Of a stretch of DNA of 64,000 nucleotides, positions 41,161 through 53,900 are shown in pieces. Source of the stretch: Aphis gossypii (taxonomy: Eukaryota > Arthropoda > Insecta > Hemiptera > Aphididae); assembly GCF_020184175.1 (NCBI RefSeq), contig NC_065532.1, positions 16,368,001 to 16,432,000 on the forward strand, given 5' to 3'. Every line of letters starts with the position of its first letter. The first letter of the stretch is position 1. The notes under the pieces are model-generated. The model was given only the letters and a program-made list of their open reading frames with translations. It made no database searches and had not been told where the DNA came from. Position numbers and translations under genes: made by a program.

Positions 41161-41470
41161 CATGCCGTGTCTACGATATACCCGTTGAGCACTGAGCAGT
41201 TCTCAGCGAGCATAATCATATCATCATAATTCGTAACTGCAGTCTTGCAGAGTTACAGCGTGCGTTATTATATTGTTGTGTGTTTTGTTCGTGATTTCGA
41301 CTTGCCGCTGTGATTTATGTTTAGTCTCCAGCTGCTGCTGATCGGCCGCGCAATTTCTCGAAATAATCACACCGTGCGGGCGAGTGTGAATTTAATATCG
41401 GCAAAAAAAGTTACCTACCGCGAGCACGACACGTTGATATTGTTATTATATAACATGTGTAACGAACGTA
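41161..41470 (+). other. CpG-rich island with a 68-codon open frame
   Basis: A balanced-composition stretch with CAGCTGCTGCTGATCGGCCGCGC near 41329. A plus-strand open frame from ATG 41317 to TGA 41521-41523 starts in the GC-rich part and runs into AT-rich DNA. The product has no recognised domain; a short hydrophobic start (LQLLLIG) is too brief for a firm signal peptide call. The island could be a promoter or first exon. Confidence 0.3.
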
Positions 41471-41523
41471 TAAACGATAACAAAATTAACACGACAAAAC
41501 AATGCCTAAGTAATATAATATGA

Positions 41524-42459
41524 TAATACATAGATTATTGTTGAGGACTACTGGACAAATATGGATTATTATATTATAATATCGCTGCACGAAACGAATG
41601 AAAACGCAAATATATGATACTAGGTATTGCCAAATACGTACGTACGTGTATTATATTTTTGCCTACCTAGTCAATAATTGAAAACAAAAACTGTTTGTGT
41701 ATGCGGTAGCTATATAGACGAGTGTTGGCCACTGTGCTGCACCAACACAATATAATTATTGTAACATTGATTAATGCAATAAAATGACGCGTAATTAATT
41801 AACGATTATAGTTATGCATTCATGTCTCTCGGGTCTTAAAAACTCAGTATAGTATTGCAGTATTCAATAAAATTAAAATTTAATTGCGTAATTCTCTGTC
41901 AATACAAATATTATAAGGTGCATAGATAAACACATTGTCGTGATTTGTCGTATATACTAGTGTATAGTGAGTAGTGACACTCTATATACCTCGTAAATGT
42001 AGACTGTAGAGGGATCGCTAGGAATATAAATAGATCACGACACCCCAAAATACGGGAGACCCATTAATAGTTCACATAATATGTCAAACACAATATAACA
42101 GTTAAAACCACCCACATATTTATTATGTAAATTCAACTATCTGTATATTTAACTAGTGATGTTGTTGAAGTTTTTTTCGAGTATTCACTATTCACATCTC
42201 AAGACTTCACACTGTACAGACACTTAGTTGTTAATACTGAAACCTATCAACTAATAGATTAATAAACACAATTTGCTAGATACGCTCACGTTTTTATCAT
42301 GTTCTCAAGTCCATAATATTTTTCAAAATCGTTAGGTTAAAAAAAAAATTTCACCGAAATACAATTTTTAACACGAATGTAGTTAATACTTTTGAGTAGT
42401 TAACATTTAAAGTTTATAACAATTTTCAAAATATTCGGAAAATACAATAATTATTACGT
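41524..42459. other. AT-rich non-coding DNA
   Basis: No gene, RNA or element recognised; ordinary AT-rich DNA. Confidence 0.55.
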
Positions 42460-42910
42460 AATACTAGTTTTTGATAAAATAAATTTTGTTTATTTAGTTT
42501 AACTTGAAACCAATAAATGTAAAATATTCAAAATTTCACAAGATTTTTTTATGAGCATTTGTGCTGTGATGAGCAAAGTTTAAACTTTGCCAAAATTAAT
42601 CAAAATCAAGAAGATGTTTAAATTATTTTATAGTTTAAAATGTATAAATTGTTCAAATTCTATAGCTAAGACTTAATAATTTAATATAAGGTACCTCATA
42701 TAGTCATATTCATAAGTGTTTAATACTAAAATAAAATAAAATTTAAAAATAAATAAGCGTATTTTTTTCGTTGTATGAATAGAGATTGGAAGCTCAAATT
42801 TGAGAAAAATTCAATATTTAAACAGAGAATAACAATTTTAGTTATTTTGTTGTAATTCGAAAAAAAGTTTTCGTTGTAACTTAAAACTTTTACGTGCTTA
42901 TAATACATTA
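42460..42910. repeat. Possible copy of a dispersed AT-rich repeat
   Basis: Contains GATGAGCAAAGTTTAAACTTTGC, which holds the inverted repeat GCAAAGTTTAAACTTTGC, then AAGGTACCTCATAT. It ends with TTAGTTATTTTGTTGTAATTCG followed by purine/pyrimidine-skewed DNA. The style is that of long AT-rich dispersed repeats in aphid genomes, but I cannot confirm copy number from one window. Non-coding. Confidence 0.3.
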
Positions 42911-44860
42911 TTATATTTTATACACACATTAATATTTTCAAAACTTTTAGATTAATTTTATATTATTGTCTATTATCATTTACACCACGCGTATTATTAT
43001 AAATAGTAAAATTAATTACTATAATAATAATTAATAGCAATATATCTATATGATAATATAAGTGTATCCGCTCAAAAGTTTTTTTTTTATGTGATGTTTT
43101 AAATTTAATTCAAATCAACACAATATCCATTACAGTGACCTACCCAATTACAAAGTACACCTGACTCGTATACTATACTTCAGAGCAATTACCTACTTGA
43201 CATCTTTTTTTTACAATTTATTTTTTTTTTTTTAGTTCATTTTTGTGTACAACTGTGTTTATATTTTAGTCATGTATAATATTAAAAAAAATGATTGATT
43301 ATCATTTTTTTTAGTTTTAATTCATGTATTCATGTTATGATATATGATGTCTAACTTATATATAACTTACAAAAAAAGGTATATATACTTAACATACATA
43401 AAAAAAACTACTTATATATTTATTATGAACTACAAAGATCCCAAAAGCATTACATCAGAAAAAATAGTGCCCAAGTACACCTTTATTATGAGTTTGTGCC
43501 CAAACGTGTTGTAGCCATAACTATTTTTTATATTAATATCCGCTTCCCTGATAAAAAAATAAATGTAATGCCCATTGCCCATTGCCCACGTATACCCTTC
43601 AAAGTTTAAAACATCTTTTATTTTAAACTAGTTTTAACTATAATTTTTAACTAGTAGTTGTTAAAAAAGGTATTAACGGCAATTACCAAAACAAATTACA
43701 ATCACACCAACACATTAACTGTCAGTTCTAAGTCTGATTCATTAAATGGGATGGAAATCTATTTTTGTTTAAATAGAATGGGAGTTTCTAATGTTCGCAT
43801 CTTATAGGAACATAACTAACAATAACTCACCTAAAAGTGTAAACTAGTTTAGATTTTTAAATTTTGATTATTATTCTGTTATCAGTTGTGGTGTTTATTC
43901 ATTTATTGTCAAAAACGTATACAGAATAATATACTACATTATACTTGCTTAAAAATACGATTTTATAATATTTTTGTATGCTATCTATAATTTTATCAGA
44001 CATAACAATTTTTATATTTTACATTTAATATAGGTAATAATATATTACTTTTAAATTTGTTTATTGTGACATGTTCAACGATATTTTTCTTGCATTTAGC
44101 TAGTTTATTATTTTTTAAATTTGTTTCATTTACGTAGCAATATTTTAGGTTTTGTACACCCATTAATAACAAATAAATCCAGTACATAAATGTTTGGTAG
44201 ACCGTAAAAAAATCGAATAGGTATGTAAAATGTCAGACTTGTGAGCAGGCTGAGAAATATTCTCGGAAATCATAAAAAGAAACAAATTGAATTCTTGTAC
44301 ATTTCGGACAGTTATCCAGCTGCGATTTTCGTCGGAACAGCAGCACGCGTGTATAATATACCATTTTAAAACATGGTTTTAAGACCACACGGTTAATTTG
44401 ATGCTATAATAGTATTAGGTGTACCTATAATATATACTATATATACATACATATCGCTTATTGTGCGTGATTTTTTTAGATTTAAAAATAATTTAAAATC
44501 ACTGCAGCATAGGTGTTTAATATTGTCTGGTAAAACGTATTTATTTTCGATAAACAAAGAATTTTCCAGATTACCTACCATATAAGAATTGACTATAATT
44601 TTATTTTTTTTTATCTCGAGCATGATATAATACGAGTTCAACGATTTCTCAACACAATATACATATGCTGCACATACGTAACGACGTTAATGAATCGTTT
44701 TGGCAGTTATTACTTATCATAGCGCATAATATATGTATGTGTCAGATTGTAAGTCAAGGACCTGCAGAGTACACATCGAATTGACCAATAAATCAATAAA
44801 AATCTAAAATTTAATTTCTCCGAAACGATTTCGTCACGTAGACGTATTGAAACAATAATT
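42911..44860. other. AT-rich non-coding DNA
   Basis: AT-rich with T runs at 43079-43089 and 43205-43234 and three tandem TGCCCAT units near 43570. Open frames at 43996-44187 and 44393-44641 on the minus strand match nothing I know. Confidence 0.55.
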
Positions 44861-45330
44861 ATTGCAAAATCTTAGAAGTGTCCGAATTATTATGCAGTGC
44901 GCCCAATGTCAACGACGATATCGTTATATTAGCACCGCCGCGGTACGGGGTCACGGTTGCGACAGTATTGAATTTTGGAAACGTAATATCAATTTATTTC
45001 TTCAATACAATATTATAACGTTATATAATATCAATCAATGTCCGATAAGACTATTCGCATTTGGAGACGAAATAACAACAAGAACATAATAATTTATTAT
45101 TACGAATCAATGATTTGATCTCGTCGCCGAGGCAAGTGCGCTGCTAAAATTTTTTTCAAATGGATTTCTAAGATTTAAATAGGTAAAACTTATAGCGAAG
45201 GGTTGGGGGGAGTTCACACGCTTTCCGTTGTAGTAATCAGTCATAATATAGTAAATAATAGTAATATAAAGAATTAAAGAATCTTGCAGTATGACATCGT
45301 ATATTTTTATATATTCACTATATTTTTACA
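44861..45330. other. Mixed-composition stretch
   Basis: The open frame at 44862-45089 (75 codons) has a CAQC start and no recognised domain. A GGGTTGGGGGGAG word occurs near 45201. It may include the left part of the inverted-repeat element whose right end is at 45405. Confidence 0.3.
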
Positions 45331-45405
45331 TAAATACGGCCGATGAGGGGAAGGTATAACCCTAAAATACCCTTCTCCTGGCTACTCCGCCGTACGTCGC
45401 GGAAT
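45331..45405 (-). mobile_element. Possible end of a hAT-like element (CGTAGCCAGG type)
   Basis: Read on the minus strand, this end is CGGCGGAGTAGCCAGGAGAAGG followed by GGTATTTTAGGG, close to the CAG-GGCGTAGCCAGGGG type of terminal repeat seen in many non-autonomous hAT elements. GGGGAAGGTAT and ATACCCTTCTCC also form a small stem. The opposite end is not clear. Confidence 0.3.
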
Positions 45406-48400
45406 ATTGCGGCCATTGTTGCACATAATATATAGTACAATGTAGGTAGAGAACATATAACTGGATAACGATATAGCAATGATCGACATAACGACGTTTA
45501 CAAGACCAATGTTTTGAGCTCCGTCGCGTAGGTTTAATACCATATTTTATTGGAAGTTGGCGAAATTATATGTATTTCGTATAAGTATAATAGCTCATAC
45601 CTAGTAGTTACGATGACTGTGGTTCAGCACCTGTAAGCTCGTGTCATACTCATAATTAGCTGCACACACAATATATTATTATACACCTACTCGAGACATT
45701 ATTTATATCGATCGATATCGCGTATAATACTAATATGCAGATTTCCAATTATATTAATAATGTGTATGAATCGATCCAGAAATACGAACAAAAATCAAGA
45801 ACAATGCAGTGCAATCGTGGTAGTAATGAAAAGTAATAACCAAAAATAACGCATGTAAAGAGATTACGCAGGTATTTTTTTTTAACGATTTCTTAATAAT
45901 GTATTTTTTGTATTGCGAAAACTGAGTTATTATTTCCTTCCTCGTTCCATCTATCGTTTTTTTTCTACTTAAACTTCCGGAATGACATTTTTATATCTTC
46001 AAGATATACGAGTACTATATTATTCTATAGACCATAATAGATTATAGATGTATAGATATACCACATCTTATAAATATTCCTAATAATTCACTTTTCACAT
46101 CATGACATATTCTGTACACAAAGTATATTTATTAATGAAATTTACTATATCATCTATAATAAATTAAGTGCATATATTTAAATTACCCTTGTTTAACATA
46201 AAATAAACAGATCACGAGCGAATATATATATGTTATATTTATTAGTAATAAATTGGACGATAAAATCTCATTTTGGTCGATGTATTTATATTATATTTAC
46301 ATTGCAGTATTAAAATATAAGACTTCATAAAAAAAAAATCATTGCAACATTGAATATAATACTAATATATTAATGAATAATCAATGTTGGAGTGTTGGAC
46401 AAACAATATATTATAAATTTATGATATTGTTAAATCAGCACACGTGTGTGTATATCAGATATCCGAGAGCCTTGAATTCCCATAAAAAAGTATAAGAAGA
46501 ATTTATATATATGTGCGATAAACATATTATAACGAGAGTTAAGCACTGATTTTAATTATAATTAAGATATAATACTTAGTCATTATTCTAATGAATACAT
46601 TTTTTTTTTTATGAGTTAATATTACAACCACTGTGTTTACTATAATACCTACTCTACACATTATTATAATATTATTGTTATACGACATGCGCGCGCGTGT
46701 TAAATTCTTCATAATTTTACTTTTCAAAATAAACTGGCATAGTATGCATGTTTTTCAAAACCACAGTAATCGCACTTTTAGTAAGGATGGGAATTTTTTA
46801 ACAGTATAATGTTTATCGTATTTTTTTAATAATATCGAAAAAATTCTACGTTAACTGCAGCATTAATAACTTTCTTGTAATATAAATGGTAAACGCGAGT
46901 ATTTCGAAACACATTGAAGACTGAGACGAAATGAAAAAAATATTTAAGTCATATACACACATATATATATATATATATATATAGTACACGCACACGCACA
47001 CGCACTCACACAAGCTAGATAAAATATTGTGAAAATATCATCAAAAAAGTTTGCGATGTAAATATATTATTAACGCAAATCGATCGTATTAAACGAGTAT
47101 TCATTGAGGTGGTTTATTTTGGTATCTTCGTAATAATTTATTTACCACCCTTTTCGTTTACTATTATTGTTTGTTTATAAACACCCATCTTAAATAGATA
47201 TAGGTATTTGAAAAAGAAATGCATCAAATTAATCGAATTATATTATTATATATAAAATATATAACATGAATTACGAGTAGTGTATTTTAAAGGGATTTAT
47301 GGACATTTTTTATGACGTTTGACACTATGACCTATAAATGGAGAAAAATAATACATAACTTAGGTAACTAACATGTGCACGAATACATATCGGTATAGTT
47401 ATTATATTGTACAAAAATAAAATATGAAAACGATCAGAAAATTCAATTTTTTTGGCAAAATAAAACAATGTTTGAAACAGTTTAATGTCCACTTAGGTTG
47501 AACCACAGAAAGATTAATTTAGTAAGCCTGTGTTATAAAATATGACTAGGTATATCCGAGGTATATGACTAGGTTACATCAAAACCCAAGGGTCTGAAGT
47601 ATATATTAAACAATATTTGAAGACAGATGGTACCCATTCATAAGTATACCTTTATAAATAATAAATTTTGTAGACATGTAAAAATATAAAATTTAACATA
47701 GTTGTGTCTATCAAATGCCAACGAGGTAGGGAGACTCTATGATATTAACACATTATGTGGTGTATTAAAAAATAATAAATATTAATTGTTTTGTTATAAT
47801 TTTTAACAAATGACACTTTGAACTTGTAAATAATGTATATGTCCTTGAGTTTAAATATCAATAAATATCTAGTAAAATGTAAAATTGTTGAAAATAGAGA
47901 TGGTTGAAACGATATGTTCATCAGTCAGCCCGCATTTTTTTGTATTATGACAGTAGTGTTTTAGATCTAAAAAGGATAAAAATAACATCGTTGTGTAATA
48001 TCTGCAAGTGACGATTATTGATAATTATTATTTATTATTTGTCCGTTAACCATTAACTTTCAGAATGAATAATTTTTAAATTAAATGCTCCTGCTATCTG
48101 CTGTTTACTGGTATATGATTATAATATTAATATATTCTTTTAAATTATGTAATAATTCACTTAATTTATTTCTATTATTTCACGTGCGCCATGACACGGG
48201 TCGCTATTGCCATATACTATTATACTATTATTTCGTGAACATGTAACGATTAAAATAAATTTCAGATTAATACAAAAATAATTTTGAAAATATTTTCATA
48301 ATAAATGGTTTAACGCACTACAACGTATGTAGAAACAGATGAATTGTGTTATTGTCATAAAGGTATTTTTAAATCTATATCTAGTATCTACCATATTAAT

Positions 48401-49030
48401 TTAAAAAAAATGTAACGTCACGCTCTTCACAAATATTAAGTATATTTTTAATTTTAGTTATTACCAGTATTCAGAATTAGTTTCCTAACCATAAACCATA
48501 ATGTAGTAATTAATTGTTTTCGTCATTAGTCTTATTATTATGATAACATTGATAACACAAAAACTATTGTCCATTATCCACAGTAATAATTTTAATTTTA
48601 ATTTTGTACGTATTGAATTCGATTTGGCAATTGAGTTAACTGGTCGGTGTTATTCGTCGCTACTAACTCACAAACGTAACTAAAACTAGTAGGAGGGAAG
48701 TTGTTTTCTATCCCAAAACAGTATTGATCTATTTAATTGTTATAAACAAACAACTAACTTTTTTATACAAAGAAATATATAATGTACTTACACAGAAGTA
48801 TATTGATTTTCATTTTGTTATGGCATAAACATATAATGGTATATTTAATAGAAAAAATAGTGTACTTATATAGGCATGATCATCATGAACTTAGGTTTAC
48901 CTAAGTGTGTTTAAACAGTTTAGCCGGGCCTGTTCTTATATAGGTAGTGGATATTCTTGCAGAAATTTGCATTCTGTTATACGTTATGTTTAATATACCC
49001 ACATAGGCGTAGTACAAAAATAGTTTTTTT
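45406..49030. other. AT-rich non-coding DNA
   Basis: AT-rich, with one composite microsatellite at 46951-47012 and a tandem TATGACTAGGT pair near 47540 and 47563. No gene recognised. Confidence 0.6.
46951..47012. repeat. Composite (AC)n-(TA)n-(CACG)n repeat
   Basis: A short AC run leads into about twelve TA units and then CACGCACACGCACACGCAC, a three-part simple repeat. Confidence 0.9.
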
Positions 49031-49038
49031 AAAGTCTT

Positions 49039-49209
49039 ATGGATCACGAGATGAACTCCTCGGGGATGAGCCAAAAGGCGACTCTACGATCTGGATTTGA
49101 CGTTTTCTTAGTACTCGTGTGTATCTATTACTATATCTCGACAATCGATTTCATTTTAAACGTCACATCCTACGAACATTGGGTTTTTTCTTATAATGTT
49201 CCTACTTGA
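49039..49209 (+). other. Unrecognised 56-codon open frame with one membrane-like segment
   Basis: The frame runs from ATG 49039 to TGA 49207-49209, with an in-frame stop at 49030-49032 just upstream. The peptide opens polar (MDHEMNSSGMSQKATLRSG) and has a hydrophobic stretch at about residues 22-43, long enough to cross a membrane. Base composition is clearly more balanced than the neighbours. I do not recognise the product. The same DNA is open on the minus strand for about 25-30 codons, so it could instead be part of a decayed mobile element. It is flanked by AT-rich DNA with no nearby element boundary. Confidence 0.2.
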
Positions 49210-49747
49210 AAACTTGAAAACCTTCAAATTCGCGTGTGGCTTTTATCTAGCAAGCAAATTTGCTATACACAGTTTTTCTTTTTTTTCTACTAGTATTTTA
49301 TTTTAGATCAACGCTAATGTATTAATATATAAGTATTATAATATTATAATTTAAAGGCATACAACGGTGATACTGTTTTTAAACGCGTATTGTTCGTATA
49401 CTACGTATACACTATACACTAATATTATCTAACAGGGTATATAATCTATAATCATCTACATATATTAATTTTGTGTAATTATTCCAATAAAATTATGCCG
49501 ACGTTTTACCAACTGTATATTTGTATAGAATTCGAGCCGTTGTATTGAAAACAAATGTCTATAATATTCATCCGTCTCGCTATAATATTAACGTACTAAG
49601 CGACGAATACATAGAATAGTAATTAAACCTATTTATTTTAACTGTACGCCTATATTACCCAACTTTACCTGAATTAAATTTTATCTATCTTTCTACCGTT
49701 TTCCGTTCTACTTCAAACTTTAGTTGAAATATCTGATACAAACTAAA
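49210..49747. other. AT-rich non-coding DNA
   Basis: AT-rich spacer between the small open frame and the hairpin; nothing recognised. Confidence 0.5.
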
Positions 49748-49911
49748 ATGATTGATTTTATTATTTTTCACTATTTAATTCTGGACATATTATTAAATTA
49801 TTTTTATTTGGACATAAAAAATTGTCATATAAAAATTGGTATTCGTCTGTGTTTGTAAAAATATAATATGTCTGGAATTAAATAGTGAAAAATAATAATA
49901 AAATAAATCAT
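49748..49911. repeat. Near-perfect long inverted repeat (hairpin)
   Basis: The left arm (49748-49793, 46 bases) and right arm (49863-49911, 49 bases) are reverse complements. They differ by one 3-base indel (one ATT unit) and about three substitutions, around a 69-base loop. The arms share the unusual words TTTTTCACTATTTAATTC and GACATATTAT. RNA from either strand would fold into one long stem. It may be a fold-back mobile element or a hairpin-RNA locus; no target duplication is evident. Confidence 0.8.
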
Positions 49912-50122
49912 AATTGGAAATCTGAAATTATGTAAAATAATAATCATAGTGATTGTGTTCATATAACTCTATAAGTACTTACTTGATTTAAAGATTTGTA
50001 TTTATTAGATATATTTATATTTTGTAAGAAATATTATAAACAGTATTCCTAATATTAATACGTATTGATGTAGGTATATGATCTCAGATCTGTAACCTAG
50101 CTGAAATAGCAATCGTTTAAAT

Positions 50123-50927
50123 CAGTGGTTGATAACCAGTGACCCGCGCAACTATTCCATACAGCCCGTTCCAAAATGACAATTAAATTGAATTATAATT
50201 TTATCTATTTTCTTAAATTTACACGTTTTATGAAAATTTAATTATTGAATTGTATTTTATTTATTGGATCTCGGTCTTATGTTACATCAAAAGATATACA
50301 ATTTGTCGGGAAAAAAGTGGAAGACGATTCTATTTCTATGCTATAAAATGAAATTAGGATTTCTGAACTAGTATCTTTTGTTGGTATATTGATGTGTATA
50401 AATGAATTTAATATAAAATTACAATATAAAAATCAGCTTATTCCTAATATTGGTCTCATATTTATTAAGTCTTTTAAAGTGAAATTGAAATTTTTACGTT
50501 CTCATTTTGAAAAAAATGAATTAACACATTTCTCTGCTTGTAAAAATATTTTTGAATAGTCAAAATTTTTATTTTAATCAATTAAATGTATTGAATCTAT
50601 CTCGAAACTTCAATAATAATTTTAATCACTTTCAACATTTTAAAATTACTCACCAATTCATTTAATACCTATTTATGTTGACGTGATGTTCCTGTTGAGC
50701 TTCAAATTGAAATAATAGATTTGTAGGTATATTCATCAAGTATTCGCAAACACTCATAATTTCATATTATTTTCTAATTTTTAACTGTTAAGTTGTAGTA
50801 TTTTTACATAATAATTAAACATTTTTAAAATAAGATTCAAAATTTTGAATTTCTGATCTACACAGGCCGCGAAAATGTATAAATTTTTAAATACAGCACC
50901 TGAGTTTAAAAATTTTTCCGATAACTG
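50123..50927 (+). mobile_element. hAT element relic (805 bp) with transposase remnant
   Basis: The left end is CAGTGGTTGATAACCAGTGA, the common hAT end style CAGTGGTT-x-AACC. The right end, on the minus strand, starts CAGTTATCGG. The 8-bp flanks gtttaaat (50115-50122) and atttgaat (50928-50935) agree at 6 of 8 positions, as expected of an old 8-bp hAT target duplication. Inside is part of a decayed transposase (50347-50723). Ends and remnant agree on hAT; the 5' coding part is deleted. Confidence 0.7.
50347..50723 (+). pseudogene. Decayed C-terminal part of a hAT transposase (ZBED5/FAM200/GTF2IRD2-like type)
   Basis: After a stop at 50344-50346, 70 codons read openly to a TAG at 50557-50559. 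They include VGILMCINEFNIKLQYKNQL, then IKSFKVKLKFLRSHF and HFSACKNIFE. These fit the conserved part of ZBED5/FAM200/SCAND3-like hAT transposases (L-x-x-LN-x-x-LQGKNQL-I, then V-K-AF-x-x-KL-x-L, then L-x-HFP). In other frames downstream, FNNNFNHFQHF and DVPVELQIEIIDL (50685-50723) match the following family motifs (NF-x-x-RF-x-x-F and DVP-x-x-LQ-x-ELIDL). Stops and frameshifts make it non-functional. The BED zinc finger, the upstream catalytic region and the hAT dimerisation motif are absent. The family assignment is firm; the exact frames between motifs are not. Confidence 0.75.
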
Positions 50928-50935
50928 ATTTGAAT

Positions 50936-53900
50936 AAACAAAAAAATATTTGATTTTTATGAGGCAAAACTGAATTCATGTGTTAACCAATAACCACTCT
51001 ATGTACATTAGCATCTTATAAGGATTGAAAAATAAGACTTAAACACCCTCTGAGTCTCAACTATATACATTAATAGAACTTTTATTGAAAACGATCCTGC
51101 AGTTTTTTTGAGCCTTTATAGAGAACAAACATTCATTTTTATGTATTAGAAGATTTAGTCTGATACTCAAATACGACGATACACAATAATAATAATTTAC
51201 GTAACATTACATACTCAACACTCGTATTATTATGTTATGAACTATAATCTATAATGTGTCTATTTGGAGATTTTAATATTCCAAACGAGTACTAGTTATT
51301 TTAATGGTTTTATTTAAGTTCCTAAAGATAAGTATACATGCATAAATGATAATAACTATGACAAGTTCTAGAGATTTCTGGGTTAACCGGATAAGGATAA
51401 CATATGATTATACGAATCAATACATTTAATGAAAATCTAGTCACGTTGGTACTATATAGTCCCAATAGTTGTTTGGCTTTTAACTTTTCACAGGAAATTA
51501 AATTTAGTGAGTTGGCTTGCGGTATCCGGTGCAGTGTATAATTATAAGTAAGACTTTTGACGTATTTTCGACAGTATAATATAATAAACTCAAAAAGGTT
51601 TAACAAACTAATTTATTTATTGATTTTAAGTAGGTCGATCGTAGATTAGTACTCATAGAAATGAATTAAGTAATTAATAAGTATATTGTATAATGTAGTG
51701 ATCTATTACAGTATACTGTGATTATATGATTAAATCTGATTTAATAAACTAAAAAATGCTTGAACATATATAAAATAATGCTCCAAATAACGTTTGAGTA
51801 TGCACTATACAGTAAAAACTCTATATAGAAATTTAATTTAATTTATATAATGAAAACAGTATCGATTGTTATAGATGATAATATTATAAACGTAAGTACA
51901 TTGAGCATTATAAATAAAATAAAATATTAGATGATAATAATATATATAACCGTGATTGTATACCTAATTGAGAATTTCATTTTTGGTGATTGCCAATAAA
52001 CTATGTTTACGGTTCGTGCATTTTATATATTATGTATTTATAGGTAGGTACTTATACTATATTTATTATTTATAAGTTTAATGCTTATGCGGCCATCTAA
52101 TGGAATTCCTAAGACTGTCTATCTAATGGATGGAAATTTCAATCGTGATAGCCTGCCGTAGCAGAGATAAAGAAGAAAAATAATATGTATAGACGTATTT
52201 ACAAAAAAAAATCGATAAGAAACGCATTAGACGATTGCAATTTCTTTATTCGCAATCCAATTTCCTGTAAACTCGTCTTTTCTCGACTGCACGTGTTCAT
52301 TTTTTTTCATCCCAATATCAGGTATATATTTATGACATCATTTTTAAACGATACTCTTCTATAACACACTGAATAAACCTTTATTTTCTAATTAGCTTTC
52401 CACGTGTCAATTTTTTTTCAAACATTTAATGCACACTACACGTTGTAAAACACTGCGAATATTTATTAGTTCTTTGAATTTTTTTTCATCGCCTGTTTTA
52501 TCCGTAGTGTTAGTTCTCACATGAATTTGTATTTATTTCATTTAAACAGCATTTTATTAGATTCGTGCGTGTACAGCAAACGGATTAAAAAAAAAAAAAA
52601 ATGAAACGTTTAATCGGCTCGAGAATTATTTTATGCTGATATATTAACTCTATGCAGCCTGCAAGTAATAAATAAATTAAAACTGCTATAATATTGACAT
52701 GATTTTATTTTCAAATCTCGTGTGATATGACTTAATACCTTAATATGCTTATATAATTTTAATGAATATCAATTTAAAGGCTTTAAGGATCCTAAAAGCT
52801 AATTTTCCAACCACATCAATTATGAGAATTTAAACACCGTTTAATGCTATAATTTTAACTTAATTTTATTATCTCTCAGTTACATTTTAACTGCATCTTA
52901 TAAAGATGATTAGTATTCACGTTTTGAATAAATCATAATATTTTGAATATAAATCAGTTGAATTAGACTTTAAATCTAAGTTAAATATTATTAGTACATT
53001 TTATATATTTTGTAAGCATTTGTAATGATAGTATAGAGTATAGACGAATATTTATTTATCTATTCACTATTGAGTCAACATTTTATAATGTTTTTGATAA
53101 ATTCATGATAAATGATCTAATAATTAATAGTTATATCAATGACGAAATTAATTTTTAATACTTTATTATACGTATATAATAATAATTACTTTGATTAGCT
53201 TTAAATAAATTGTATAGATGAAATCATAAAAAAATTTAAAAAATTTAAAATAAATATCTATTGATATGTCTCATTATTTTTATAACATAACAAATTTTGT
53301 CACATTAAAATATTCATTAAATAACAACTATTTAATTCAAAAAGCGCAAGCATATTATTTTTTATGTACAATTTTATTTCATTATTATGCAAAGATCAAA
53401 GTAAAGGGAACAAACATCTATATTTTACGTACATAAATACTATCTTTAGTAGGACGCCTACGATATTATAATTAAACGTATACACAAATATTTAATTATA
53501 ATGCGTTAATTTTGACGTTATAGGTGAATCTTAATTAAAATTGACTTAATGATCAAATGAATAACGAAGTTTTATTAAAAAAAAAAAATAGTACTTATAA
53601 ATGAATATGAATCAATGCAATGTTGTAGAAAATATAGATTTAAAATATATGATAGGTTAAGAACTTAAGTCTGACTGTCAATGCAATTTAATAATACATA
53701 ATTCCAAATGAAAGACATCTTCAAACATTTTTTTATAATGTAATTATTTTTGTATAGTATGATTATGCAATATTTTATTCTTATTAAATTACTGTTTTCA
53801 AGGTAATATTATTTCGACACAAGTATCGTTGTTTCATATTTGATTATTAAAATGAATATTTCAACAATATTAAGACATTCCTTTTATGAAGTTTTTTTCA

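Noticed and set aside
41166..41186. CCGTGTCTACGATA as a right end of the CGTAGACA element type
   Set aside because: No matching left end or interior upstream; probably chance.
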